From contig NZ_JAYKZZ010000006.1 of NCBI RefSeq assembly GCF_035818675.1, forward strand, positions 124,001 to 188,000: DNA of 64,000 nt. The letters run 5' to 3'. Below the pieces are notes generated by a model, which was not told the DNA's origin, searched no databases, and saw only the letters and a program-made list of their open reading frames with translations. Below are positions 16,270-24,506 of this stretch, piece by piece. Position numbers and translations under genes: made by a program. This DNA is from Parapedobacter flavus (GTDB lineage: Bacteria > Bacteroidota > Bacteroidia > Sphingobacteriales > Sphingobacteriaceae). Numbering within the stretch: position 1 is the stretch's first letter; every line of letters begins with the position of its first letter.

Positions 16270-18396
16270 ATGGAGAATATGTTGAAGAAAGTTTTTTTTG
16301 CCTTGTTTGTGGTGGCCATCGCGGCCTGTGGATCTAAACCACGGGTTAATCTGGATGCGGAGGTGGGGGCCTTGCAGCCTACGGCCCAGCATGCGGTGAT
16401 TGCGAAGGATGTAGTGGGGTTATTTGAGTCGGTGAGCTACAAGAAAGTTCCGTTCAACGATTCCATTTCGTCGATTATCTTCGAAAACCTGATTAATGCC
16501 GTAGATCAGGGGAAGAATTACCTGTTGCAATCGGATATCGACGAATTTGAACAGTATCGGGGTACGCTGGCCCAGGATTTCCGCGACGGAGACCTTAGCG
16601 CCGCATACTATATGTTTAATGTGTATTTGGAGCGTTACCTCGGGCGGCTAGACTATGCTATCGAACAGGTGGATGCCGCTCATGACTTTTCAGTAAACGA
16701 GGTGTATGTCTACAATCGAGAAGATAAAGACTGGTTTGCTTCGGAGGCCGAGGCGGATGAACAATGGCGTAAGCGGGTGAAATACGATTTACTCAACCTG
16801 CGCATCAGCGGCGATGGTAGCGACTCGACAGCCGCCAAACAGCAAGAAACGCTGACCAACCGCTATAAGAACCTGATTTCGATGGCCAAGAAAACCGATA
16901 ATAATGAGGCTTTCCAAGTCATCATGACGGCACTGACCGATGCCATCGATCCGCATACCAGCTATTTCAATCCGTATTTCGCACAGCGATTTAACGAGGA
17001 AATGGCCAACACGTTTGAAGGTATCGGCGCGCGGCTGACCATCGAAAACGAAGTGGTGAAAGTAGCGGATGTCATTGTGGGTGGGCCCGTATACCGCGAG
17101 AAGGCCCTGCAGATCGACGACCGCATCATCGGTGTAGCACAGGGTGAGGACGGTGAGTTTGAAGACATCATCGGCTGGAAGCTGGATCATGCCGTCACCA
17201 AAATCAAAGGCCCGAAAGGCACGGTGGTGCGCTTGAAAATAATCCCTGCAGGGCAAGAGCTCACGGCAGAGCCTAAAATCGTATCCCTCACACGCGACCG
17301 GGTGGTCATCGAAGATGAGTCTGCCAAGCGTGAGATTAAGGAAGTGGTGGGCGATGACGGGAAAACCTATCGGGTAGGCATCATCAGCCTGCCGAAATTC
17401 TATATAGACTTCAATGCCTACCGCAATAATGATCCGAATTATAAAAGTACAACCCGTGATGTACGGTTGCTGCTCGATTCGCTCAAACACGACAGTGTAG
17501 ACGCCGTGGTAATGGACCTGCGATTTAACGGTGGCGGGTCGTTGCAAGAATCCATTGAATTAACCGGGCTGTTTATCGATAAAGGCCCAGTGGTACAGGT
17601 GCGTGACACGCGCGACCGTATCGAGGTGAATAGCGATCGGGAAGATGGCGTGGCATGGGATGGGCCTTTGGGCGTTATCATCAACCGGTTCAGTGCTTCT
17701 GCCTCCGAAATCTTTGCCGCCGCTATACAGGATTATGGCCGGGGTATTGTGCTGGGGTCGCAATCGTATGGAAAAGGGACGGTACAATCGGCCATAGATA
17801 TGGGCAAGGTAATCAGCCCGACCGACCGTTTACTGCTCAAGGCACATACTAATGATGATGAGGGGCTGCCGGCTGGGGCGCCCCAGTTTGGCCAGATTAA
17901 CATTACCCTCGCCAAATTCTACCGCATTACGGGGAGCAGTACCCAACATAAGGGTGTAGAACCAGATATTGTGTTCCCATCCGTATATGCCGCCGAGAAG
18001 TACGGCGAGAGTTCGGAGCCCTCGGCTTTGCCGTGGGACCGGATTTCGGCTACGGATTTTGCGCCCGTTGCGGATTTGGAGCCTATAGTCGGCCAATTGG
18101 CTACCAAGCATCAAACGCGTATGAAAGACGCTCCGGCTTATGGTTTCCTGCTTGAGGACATCGAAACAATGAAGAAGCAGGAAACGGAAACCAGTGTGAC
18201 GCTGCTGGAAGAACAGCTCAAAAAGGAACGTGAGGAAAGCCGCTTGAAACGGAAGGGCCGTACGGAAGCATTACAGCAATTGCAGATAAACCTGCCGCGC
18301 AGCGGAGCTACCACCGCCGTGGATGAAGGCCTGGATTTCATCCAGGAGGAGAGCTTGGCGGTGATGGCTGACTATGTAGCCTTGGAAAGCAAGTAA
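16270..18396 (+). CDS. prc: carboxy-terminal processing peptidase (Prc/Tsp), lipoprotein
   Basis: A periplasmic S41 protease of 708 aa that degrades or trims proteins from their C-terminus. The signal ends in a lipobox (VVAIAAC), so it is lipid-anchored. An N-terminal helical region is followed by a PDZ domain (EVVKVADVIVGGPVYREKA and DDRIIGVAQG), the S41 core with VMDLRFNGGGS, the catalytic Ser in FSASASEIFA and the Lys in SQSYGKGTVQ, and the Tsp C-terminal domain with a coiled coil of Glu and Arg near residues 630-660. The ATG at 16270 is chosen; another at 16279 is possible. A strong terminator follows, so it is not part of the PUL. Confidence 0.95.
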   Translation: MENMLKKVFFALFVVAIAACGSKPRVNLDAEVGALQPTAQHAVIAKDVVGLFESVSYKKVPFNDSISSIIFENLINAVDQGKNYLLQSDIDEFEQYRGTLAQDFRDGDLSAAYYMFNVYLERYLGRLDYAIEQVDAAHDFSVNEVYVYNREDKDWFASEAEADEQWRKRVKYDLLNLRISGDGSDSTAAKQQETLTNRYKNLISMAKKTDNNEAFQVIMTALTDAIDPHTSYFNPYFAQRFNEEMANTFEGIGARLTIENEVVKVADVIVGGPVYREKALQIDDRIIGVAQGEDGEFEDIIGWKLDHAVTKIKGPKGTVVRLKIIPAGQELTAEPKIVSLTRDRVVIEDESAKREIKEVVGDDGKTYRVGIISLPKFYIDFNAYRNNDPNYKSTTRDVRLLLDSLKHDSVDAVVMDLRFNGGGSLQESIELTGLFIDKGPVVQVRDTRDRIEVNSDREDGVAWDGPLGVIINRFSASASEIFAAAIQDYGRGIVLGSQSYGKGTVQSAIDMGKVISPTDRLLLKAHTNDDEGLPAGAPQFGQINITLAKFYRITGSSTQHKGVEPDIVFPSVYAAEKYGESSEPSALPWDRISATDFAPVADLEPIVGQLATKHQTRMKDAPAYGFLLEDIETMKKQETETSVTLLEEQLKKEREESRLKRKGRTEALQQLQINLPRSGATTAVDEGLDFIQEESLAVMADYVALESK

Positions 18397-18432
18397 TAAT
18401 TCAAAATAACGGCGTAAGCTCAAAATTTTGTG

Positions 18433-18463
18433 AACCACCTGTTTGATGCAGGTGGTTTTTTTT
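18433..18463 (+). terminator. rho-independent terminator of prc
   Basis: AACCACCTG (18433-18441) pairs with CAGGTGGTT (18449-18457) across a 7-nt loop, and a run of T extends to 18463. It separates the protease from the PUL. Confidence 0.85.
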
Positions 18464-18798
18464 ATCTCTTCTGCTGTACAGCACTACATCATTACCTCTC
18501 ATCATATATAGTGTATACTATACACACATCAATCGATTTTGAGTAAGTTGAATATTGATTTATCTCTTTTATTTACAGTTGTTTAATTAATAGGCATTGG
18601 TTGGAATGAGAAATTTTTACGGCGATGATGTAGGGATGTGCAAGCGTTTTATTTGTTGCCTGCGCCCATACATCACAACTTTGTAAAACAATACGGCGCA
18701 AAAAGCTGTAAAGTAAGAGAAGGCCAATTAATCCCATAAGATGGGATGGACGATGCGTGAATTAAATGATTGATAAACCAACTATAATTGAAAACAAC
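18464..18798 (+). promoter_or_regulatory. PUL upstream region with promoter and two palindromes
   Basis: This gene-free stretch holds three signals. A candidate promoter has TTTG at 18652-18655, a 20-nt spacer and CAACTTTG at 18676-18683, giving a leader of about 110 nt. TGCTGTACAGCA at 18472-18483 is a perfect 12-bp palindrome. GTGTATA-C-TATACAC at 18511-18525 is a perfect palindrome around a central C. The palindromes could be sites for an unlinked regulator. I see no ORF or riboswitch-like fold here. Confidence 0.5.
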
Positions 18799-21700
18799 AT
18801 GAGGAATTTATTTACATGCTTCTTATTGCTGTGCATGGTTCCTGCCTTTGCCGTGGCGCAACATAGCGTAAGCGGCCGGGTAACCGATGCGTTGACATCG
18901 AGCGGTGTGCCGGGTGTCACGGTGATTATTAAAGGGACACAGACAGCCGTACAGACCGATGCTTCGGGAAACTACACCATCGAAGCCGGGGCAACAGACA
19001 CCCTGGTTTTCCGGTCGTTGGGTTACGCCTTGCAAGAGGTAGCGATTTCCAACCAAGCCACGATAAACGTGGTGCTAGAAGGTGAGGGTACGGAGCTGGA
19101 AGAGGTGGTGGTGATTGGGTATGGTACCCAACGACAGCGTGATCTCACGACAGCCGTGACGACGGTGAGGGCGGACGACATTGCCAAAACGCCGAATGCC
19201 CAGGCCATGCAGTCACTGCAGGGCCGCGTAGCTGGTGTCCAGATTGTGAGCAGCGGGGCTCCGGGGGATGGACCCACGGTAAGGCTGCGGGGTATCGGCT
19301 CATTCGAAGGGAATTCTGCTCCGCTGTATGTAGTGGACGGAATGTTTTTCGATAACATCGACTTCCTCAATCCCAACGATATCGCCACGATATCGGTGTT
19401 GAAAGACGCCTCGGCGGCGGCGATTTACGGTGTGCGTGCCGGTAATGGTGTGGTGCTCATTGAAACGAAATCGGGTGCCTACAATAAGCCGGGCGAAATT
19501 GTATACGACGGTTATTATGGTATTCAGAATCCACAGAACGTGCTCAAAATGGCCAACGCCCAGCAATTCGTTCGTTACATCAACGAAACCAACAGCGTAG
19601 CGGATATCGCTTTTATCGACGCGGCGATGCAGCGCTACGGCCGGAGTCGGATAGACCCGAGCATCCCGGATGTCAATACCGATTGGTATCGCGAAATTAT
19701 GAGCCCCGCACCGATGCAGAATCACAATCTTTCATTCAATGGGGGTGGTGAAAACACGCGCTATTCAATCGGAGGTAGTTATTTCAATCAAGAAGGCCTG
19801 CTCGATATGCGGGGGGGTAATAATTACAGACGATTGAATTTTCGCGTTAAGGTAGACAGTAAGGTGAAAGACTGGTTGACCGTGGGGGGTAATTTCAACG
19901 TAAGCACGGCTCGTAAACAAGTGGGCGAGAATACAGCGTGGTTCCGGGCGTACTTCACGGTGCCGATTCTGCCTGTGTATGACGAGAACAATACCGATGC
20001 TACGCCGATTAACTATGCCAATGCGCGGCAGCTCGGCTATCGTGGTGTGCAAAACCCATTCTTCCCGATGGAGTACGTCGATACCCGCCACCATGTTGCC
20101 AAAGTACTGGGTAATTTCCATACGGAAATTAACTTTTGGGAAGACAGGCTGAAGTTCCGCACCCAATACAATTACAGTTTGGGTCTCGTAAACCAACGAC
20201 GGGTAGACTTTGAATATAATGACGGCCTGACAAACCATGCGTCGGCCCTCCGCCGGCAGCATACCTCCGATTACGACCAGGTGTGGGACAACTTCCTCAC
20301 CTATGATGATAATTTCGGTAAGCACAACCTCAACGTGGTACTGGGTCAATCATACCGCAGCGAATACAGCGAGTTGCTCTTCGCGCGCGGAACAGCCATC
20401 AGCCCGGCACCGTCGCGGGCGGCGGAGCAATATTGGTACCTCTCCAATGCTACCGACTTCGACGTGAATGATATTGGCGACTCGGATGGTGGCACACTGA
20501 ATGCCAACCTGCAATTCCTATCTTTCTTCGGTAGGGCGGCCTATAATTATGACGACCGGTATCTGCTTTACACCACAATCCGCCGCGACGGAAACAACAA
20601 ATTTCAGAAAACCTGGGGTAACTTCGCCACGGTAGGCGCTGGATGGGTGCTTTCTGAAGAAGAATTTTTTGATGTTCCTGGTATCGACTACTTAAAGTTC
20701 CGGGTTTCGTGGGGGCAATTGGGTAACGACGCCATCAGCCCCTCAGTAGGGCGGCCTACTTTGGAAGAGAATAACGGCGCTATCGGCGATACCCGCGTGG
20801 TTGGCCGGCGGCTGAACCCGACATTTGATCTCATCGAGCAGTGGGAAACCACCGTAGAAAATAACTTCGGTCTGGATGCCCAGTTTCTCAACAGACGCTT
20901 GTCCTTGGAAGCTGATTACTTCATCCGTGATACGCGCAATCTTGCCGTAGGCATTGTTCCGCCGGTATTCCGGGCAACCGAGCGGCGTAGCGTTGGCGAA
21001 ATCCGTAACCAAGGGCTTGAGGTGAACTTGAACTGGCGCGACCAGCTTTCCGAAAATTTCTCTTATAACATCGGTGGTAATTTCGCCACGCTTAAAAATA
21101 AAGTGCTCGGCCTCGGTGGACCCATTTACCTGGATGCCGGGTCGGCGGAATTTCGGCAGCGTTCCATCATTGGGCAGCCATATCAAGCATTTTTTGGTTA
21201 TGAAGTTACTGGCGTGTTCGACACGGATGACCAAGTCGAAGCAACGTACGATGCCGCCACCATCGAAGAAAACGACCTTCAACCAGGTGACCTCATTTTC
21301 AGGGACCAGAATGGCGACGGGCTTATCAATGACGAAGACCTTGTGGTACTGGGGTCATATTTACCCGACTTTACCTGGGGTTTCAATCTGGGCTTCCAAT
21401 ACAAGCGGCTCGAATTTTCTGCACTCCTGCAAGGGCAGATGGGTTACGATATCCTGAACAGGAAACGCGGCGAAATGATTTTTACCAACGACACCAATAT
21501 CGATGCTGATTTGGCTACGAATCTATGGGCGGAAGGCCGGCCGTCGGACAAAAACTATCCGTCGGCTTCGGGGCTACGCCGGGCGTGGAACCAGCGGATG
21601 AGCAGCTACTTCGTCGAAGACGCGTCATACTTCCGGGTGCAGAACGTACGTGTTTCTTACGGATTTTTGGGTAAGGAAATCAATGGCGTCATGTGGCCAG

Positions 21701-21843
21701 AGACACGACTTACCTTTACCGCGGAAAGGCCGCTTACCATGTTTAAGTATAACGGCTTCAACCCAGAGGTATCCAATGGCGTGGACCGTGAGGTGTATCC
21801 AATACCCGCTATCTACACCCTCGGATTAACGATCAGATTGTAA
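18799..21843 (+). CDS. SusC-like TonB-dependent outer-membrane transporter
   Basis: Imports oligosaccharides across the outer membrane, 1014 aa. After a signal peptide (LFTCFLLLCMVPAFAVA) there is a carboxypeptidase-regulatory-like domain (VSGRVTDALTSSGVPGVTV) at about 22-105, a TonB-box/SusC signature (ELEEVVVIGYGTQRQRDLT), a plug domain to about 240 (with VRLRGIGSFEGNSAPLYVVDG) and the 22-strand barrel. There is no N-terminal STN domain, so it is not the kind that signals to an anti-sigma factor. It is the first gene of the PUL and is followed by its SusD partner 19 nt later. The ATG at 18799 is chosen by the signal peptide; an in-frame start 33 nt upstream is less likely. Confidence 0.96.
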   Translation: MRNLFTCFLLLCMVPAFAVAQHSVSGRVTDALTSSGVPGVTVIIKGTQTAVQTDASGNYTIEAGATDTLVFRSLGYALQEVAISNQATINVVLEGEGTELEEVVVIGYGTQRQRDLTTAVTTVRADDIAKTPNAQAMQSLQGRVAGVQIVSSGAPGDGPTVRLRGIGSFEGNSAPLYVVDGMFFDNIDFLNPNDIATISVLKDASAAAIYGVRAGNGVVLIETKSGAYNKPGEIVYDGYYGIQNPQNVLKMANAQQFVRYINETNSVADIAFIDAAMQRYGRSRIDPSIPDVNTDWYREIMSPAPMQNHNLSFNGGGENTRYSIGGSYFNQEGLLDMRGGNNYRRLNFRVKVDSKVKDWLTVGGNFNVSTARKQVGENTAWFRAYFTVPILPVYDENNTDATPINYANARQLGYRGVQNPFFPMEYVDTRHHVAKVLGNFHTEINFWEDRLKFRTQYNYSLGLVNQRRVDFEYNDGLTNHASALRRQHTSDYDQVWDNFLTYDDNFGKHNLNVVLGQSYRSEYSELLFARGTAISPAPSRAAEQYWYLSNATDFDVNDIGDSDGGTLNANLQFLSFFGRAAYNYDDRYLLYTTIRRDGNNKFQKTWGNFATVGAGWVLSEEEFFDVPGIDYLKFRVSWGQLGNDAISPSVGRPTLEENNGAIGDTRVVGRRLNPTFDLIEQWETTVENNFGLDAQFLNRRLSLEADYFIRDTRNLAVGIVPPVFRATERRSVGEIRNQGLEVNLNWRDQLSENFSYNIGGNFATLKNKVLGLGGPIYLDAGSAEFRQRSIIGQPYQAFFGYEVTGVFDTDDQVEATYDAATIEENDLQPGDLIFRDQNGDGLINDEDLVVLGSYLPDFTWGFNLGFQYKRLEFSALLQGQMGYDILNRKRGEMIFTNDTNIDADLATNLWAEGRPSDKNYPSASGLRRAWNQRMSSYFVEDASYFRVQNVRVSYGFLGKEINGVMWPETRLTFTAERPLTMFKYNGFNPEVSNGVDREVYPIPAIYTLGLTIRL

Positions 21844-21862
21844 TGCAATTAAGAAAGAAACT

Positions 21863-23401
21863 ATGAAACCTATACAAAATATTAAATACGCGGCCGCTGC
21901 ACTGATGGGATTGATACTCAGTATGTCGTGCAGCCAGTTGCTGGATGAACCGCTCGAAAATCAGCAAGTAGCCGAAGAAACGGATTATTCACGCACCGAA
22001 AACATGACGCTGATGCTTTACGGTGCCTATAATGAATTGTACGAACTGCAATGGGAAACCTTCCCATTGGTGAGTGTACGCGGTGATGATATCGACGTAG
22101 GTGGCAAAGGCGATCAGCCGCTTTTGGCGCAGGTGGATAGCTTTCGCTACGATCGGAATTTCTGGATGCTCAACTCGGCGTGGCTGAACCTCTATTCCGA
22201 CCTCATCCATTGGCAGGGGGCCATCGAAGAAATCCAAAAGTACCAAGAAGCTGGGGCTAACCAAGGAACCGCTCAGCAATACATCGCAGAGGTTAAAGTG
22301 ATGCAGGGCTATGAGCTGCTTCACTTGGCCCGCTTGTGGGGCCGCATCCTCATCCCACGCACGTCGCAACCATCCGACTTGTTCAATGTGGAACTGTCGA
22401 GCTTCGAAGAAGTCATGCAGCATGTCAGCGCATTGATGGATGAAGCCATCCCGATGTTGCCCGATGTACGGCCCAATCAGCGCACCGACGTGCCGGGTGG
22501 CGTTACACGCTATACTGCGCTGGCCGTCAAGGCGCTAGCCAACCTCGAATTGAAAAATTATCCGGCGGTGGCGCAGGCTACCGAAGCAATCATCGGTAGC
22601 GGCCTGTTTACCTTGGAGGAAGACTACTATCAATTGTTTAAGATTCCCGGTAAGCTTAACGACGAAAACCTGCTTGAATTGCAGTATTCCGATTATGGTA
22701 CGCCTACCGGTACGTCTAACAAGTACAATTGGGATTTCTTCGGCCCCGGTAACTGGGCGCCCGTCCGTAGTGGATCCGGTGGCGGTTGGGGTTTCTGGGA
22801 GCCAAGTGTGAAGTATATTAAGTTTATGCTTGACCGCGGTGATCGGGAACGCTTGCAGACCACCGTGTTGTTTACCCCGGCTGGGATTGCCGATTTGGAA
22901 GCCGACCCCGCATACGCCAATCTGCCCGATTGGGTATCAAACACGACACCCGAAGGTGACGTGTTCAATAATCACCCGCGGTATAAGTTTTTAAGTGGTA
23001 AGCACTACCTACCGTCAACCCAGCTTACCACCGGCCGGACGGCCTATGGCGAGAATAAGAACTTCATCTGCCTACGGTATGCCGAAGTGTTGTTGATGCA
23101 TGCGGAAGCGTTGGTGAGCGGAGCGACCAGCTCGGTCATGACTGCCGATGCCGCGGTGAACGAAGTTCGGAGCCGGGTGGGGCTTGGTCCGCTGAGTGGC
23201 GTGACGATCGATCAGGTGCTCGATGAAAAGTTTGCCGAATTTGGCGCCGAATGGGGCGTACGGTTCTACGATATGCTACGCCACGACCGTACGGCGGAAC
23301 TCTCGTATGGCGGCCGCTCGTATGATGCGGCTAACGACAGGTTCTTCCCGTATCCGCTGGCACAGGTGGGTATTATCCCCCAGCTGAATGAGGAAAATTA
23401 G
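21863..23401 (+). CDS. SusD/RagB-like surface glycan-binding lipoprotein
   Basis: The lid of the SusCD transporter, 512 aa. The signal peptide ends in LSMSC (lipobox), followed by the usual SusD start SQLLDEPLENQ. TPR-like helices carry LYGAYNELYELQWE and QYIAEVKVMQGYELLHLARLWG, a segment strongly conserved in SusD proteins, and the C-terminal part contains KNFICLRYAEVLLMHAEAL and a FYDMLRHDRT stretch. It binds the target glycan at the cell surface and hands it to SusC. Substrate cannot be read from SusD alone. Same operon as SusC. Confidence 0.95.
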   Translation: MKPIQNIKYAAAALMGLILSMSCSQLLDEPLENQQVAEETDYSRTENMTLMLYGAYNELYELQWETFPLVSVRGDDIDVGGKGDQPLLAQVDSFRYDRNFWMLNSAWLNLYSDLIHWQGAIEEIQKYQEAGANQGTAQQYIAEVKVMQGYELLHLARLWGRILIPRTSQPSDLFNVELSSFEEVMQHVSALMDEAIPMLPDVRPNQRTDVPGGVTRYTALAVKALANLELKNYPAVAQATEAIIGSGLFTLEEDYYQLFKIPGKLNDENLLELQYSDYGTPTGTSNKYNWDFFGPGNWAPVRSGSGGGWGFWEPSVKYIKFMLDRGDRERLQTTVLFTPAGIADLEADPAYANLPDWVSNTTPEGDVFNNHPRYKFLSGKHYLPSTQLTTGRTAYGENKNFICLRYAEVLLMHAEALVSGATSSVMTADAAVNEVRSRVGLGPLSGVTIDQVLDEKFAEFGAEWGVRFYDMLRHDRTAELSYGGRSYDAANDRFFPYPLAQVGIIPQLNEEN

Positions 23402-23434
23402 AAAGACCAATTAGGAATTTAAATAGGATTGAAC

Positions 23435-24499
23435 ATGAAACTGATCAATAAATTACTTGTCTTGCTGTTTGTCGCCGCCTCCTGCAAGGATGGTTACATA
23501 GACGACATCAGCCCCGTTCAACCGGGGGCGGACGAAATGGCCCCCGAGGTCACCATCAGCTACCCCACGAATGAAACGGTGTTGATCCCCTTTACGGACG
23601 AATCGACGAGCATTAACTTCGAGTTTGAAGTCGAAGACGATATCGAGATTACCTCGATTGCCATCGCACTCAATGGGGCTACATTGGAAACGTACACCGA
23701 TTTCAAGGACTATCGCCGGGTAGCCACCACGCACCTCAGCGAGACACTGCCTCTCGGCGACTACACATTCGATGTGACGGCCACGGATGCATCCGGCAAG
23801 AATACGACGAAGAGCTTCGCCTTCGAAATCAGCAATGTCTATCAGGCTAAGTACTCTGGTGAGATATTCTACATGCCGTTTGAAGGCGATCTCTACCTCG
23901 ACTTGCTAGAAAACATCAGCGCTAACAAGGTGGGTAGCCCCGGCTTCGCCGCAGGCAAGTCGGGCCGCGCCTACGCCGGCGCAACGGATAGTTATCTGAC
24001 GCTGCCCACCACCGGTTTGATAAACGACGAATTCAGCGCGTCGTTCTGGTATAAGGTTAACGCTACCCCGGATCGCGGCGGCATTTTGACGGTGAGCCCC
24101 CCAGGGCCGACGAATAATAACCGGACAAGCGGTTTCCGGTTGTTCCGCGAAAATGCAGGTGGTAAACAACGGATAAAACTCAATGTGGGCAACGGCACCG
24201 CAGACAACTGGTTTGATGGCGGGGCCGCGGCCGACGTAGAGGCAGGCGGCGATTGGGTGCATGTGGCATTTACGATTGCTGGCGACCAATGTGCGGTATA
24301 CATTAACGGAACAGCGGTAAGCCAGGGTACCTATCCCGGAGTGAGTTGGGCGGATTGCGACGTGCTCACCATCGGCTCAGGCGCGCCGAATTTTACCGAG
24401 TGGGGTCACTTGTCAGACTTGAGCCTCATCGACGAGCTGCGGATTTTTGATAAAGCGCTGACCCAGGAGGAAGTACAGACCATCGTTGAAGATAACTAG
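23435..24499 (+). CDS. LamG-domain lipoprotein at the SusE position
   Basis: A 354-aa putative surface glycan-binding protein. The signal ends in LLFVAASC (lipobox). Residues ~30-130 form an Ig-like beta domain (VTISYPTNETVLIPFTDES, then DYTFDVTATDASGKNTTKS). Residues ~150-350 are a concanavalin/LamG-type lectin domain (GRAYAGATDSYLTLPTTG, DEFSASFWYKVN, DWVHVAFTIAGDQCAVYING, LSLIDELRIFDKALTQEEV). There are no clear catalytic residues. It occupies the place where PULs usually encode SusE/SusF or other surface glycan-binding proteins. An in-frame TTG two codons upstream is ignored. Confidence 0.85.
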   Translation: MKLINKLLVLLFVAASCKDGYIDDISPVQPGADEMAPEVTISYPTNETVLIPFTDESTSINFEFEVEDDIEITSIAIALNGATLETYTDFKDYRRVATTHLSETLPLGDYTFDVTATDASGKNTTKSFAFEISNVYQAKYSGEIFYMPFEGDLYLDLLENISANKVGSPGFAAGKSGRAYAGATDSYLTLPTTGLINDEFSASFWYKVNATPDRGGILTVSPPGPTNNNRTSGFRLFRENAGGKQRIKLNVGNGTADNWFDGGAAADVEAGGDWVHVAFTIAGDQCAVYINGTAVSQGTYPGVSWADCDVLTIGSGAPNFTEWGHLSDLSLIDELRIFDKALTQEEVQTIVEDN

Positions 24500-24506
24500 T
24501 AAAAAC

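Noticed and set aside
16789..17547. 252-codon reading frame on the minus strand inside prc
   Set aside because: It lies wholly antisense to a well-supported protease gene and shows no recognisable domain or signal.
23435..24499. LamG lipoprotein as a PL or GH enzyme
   Set aside because: Only lectin-type strands are visible and no acidic catalytic pair could be identified.
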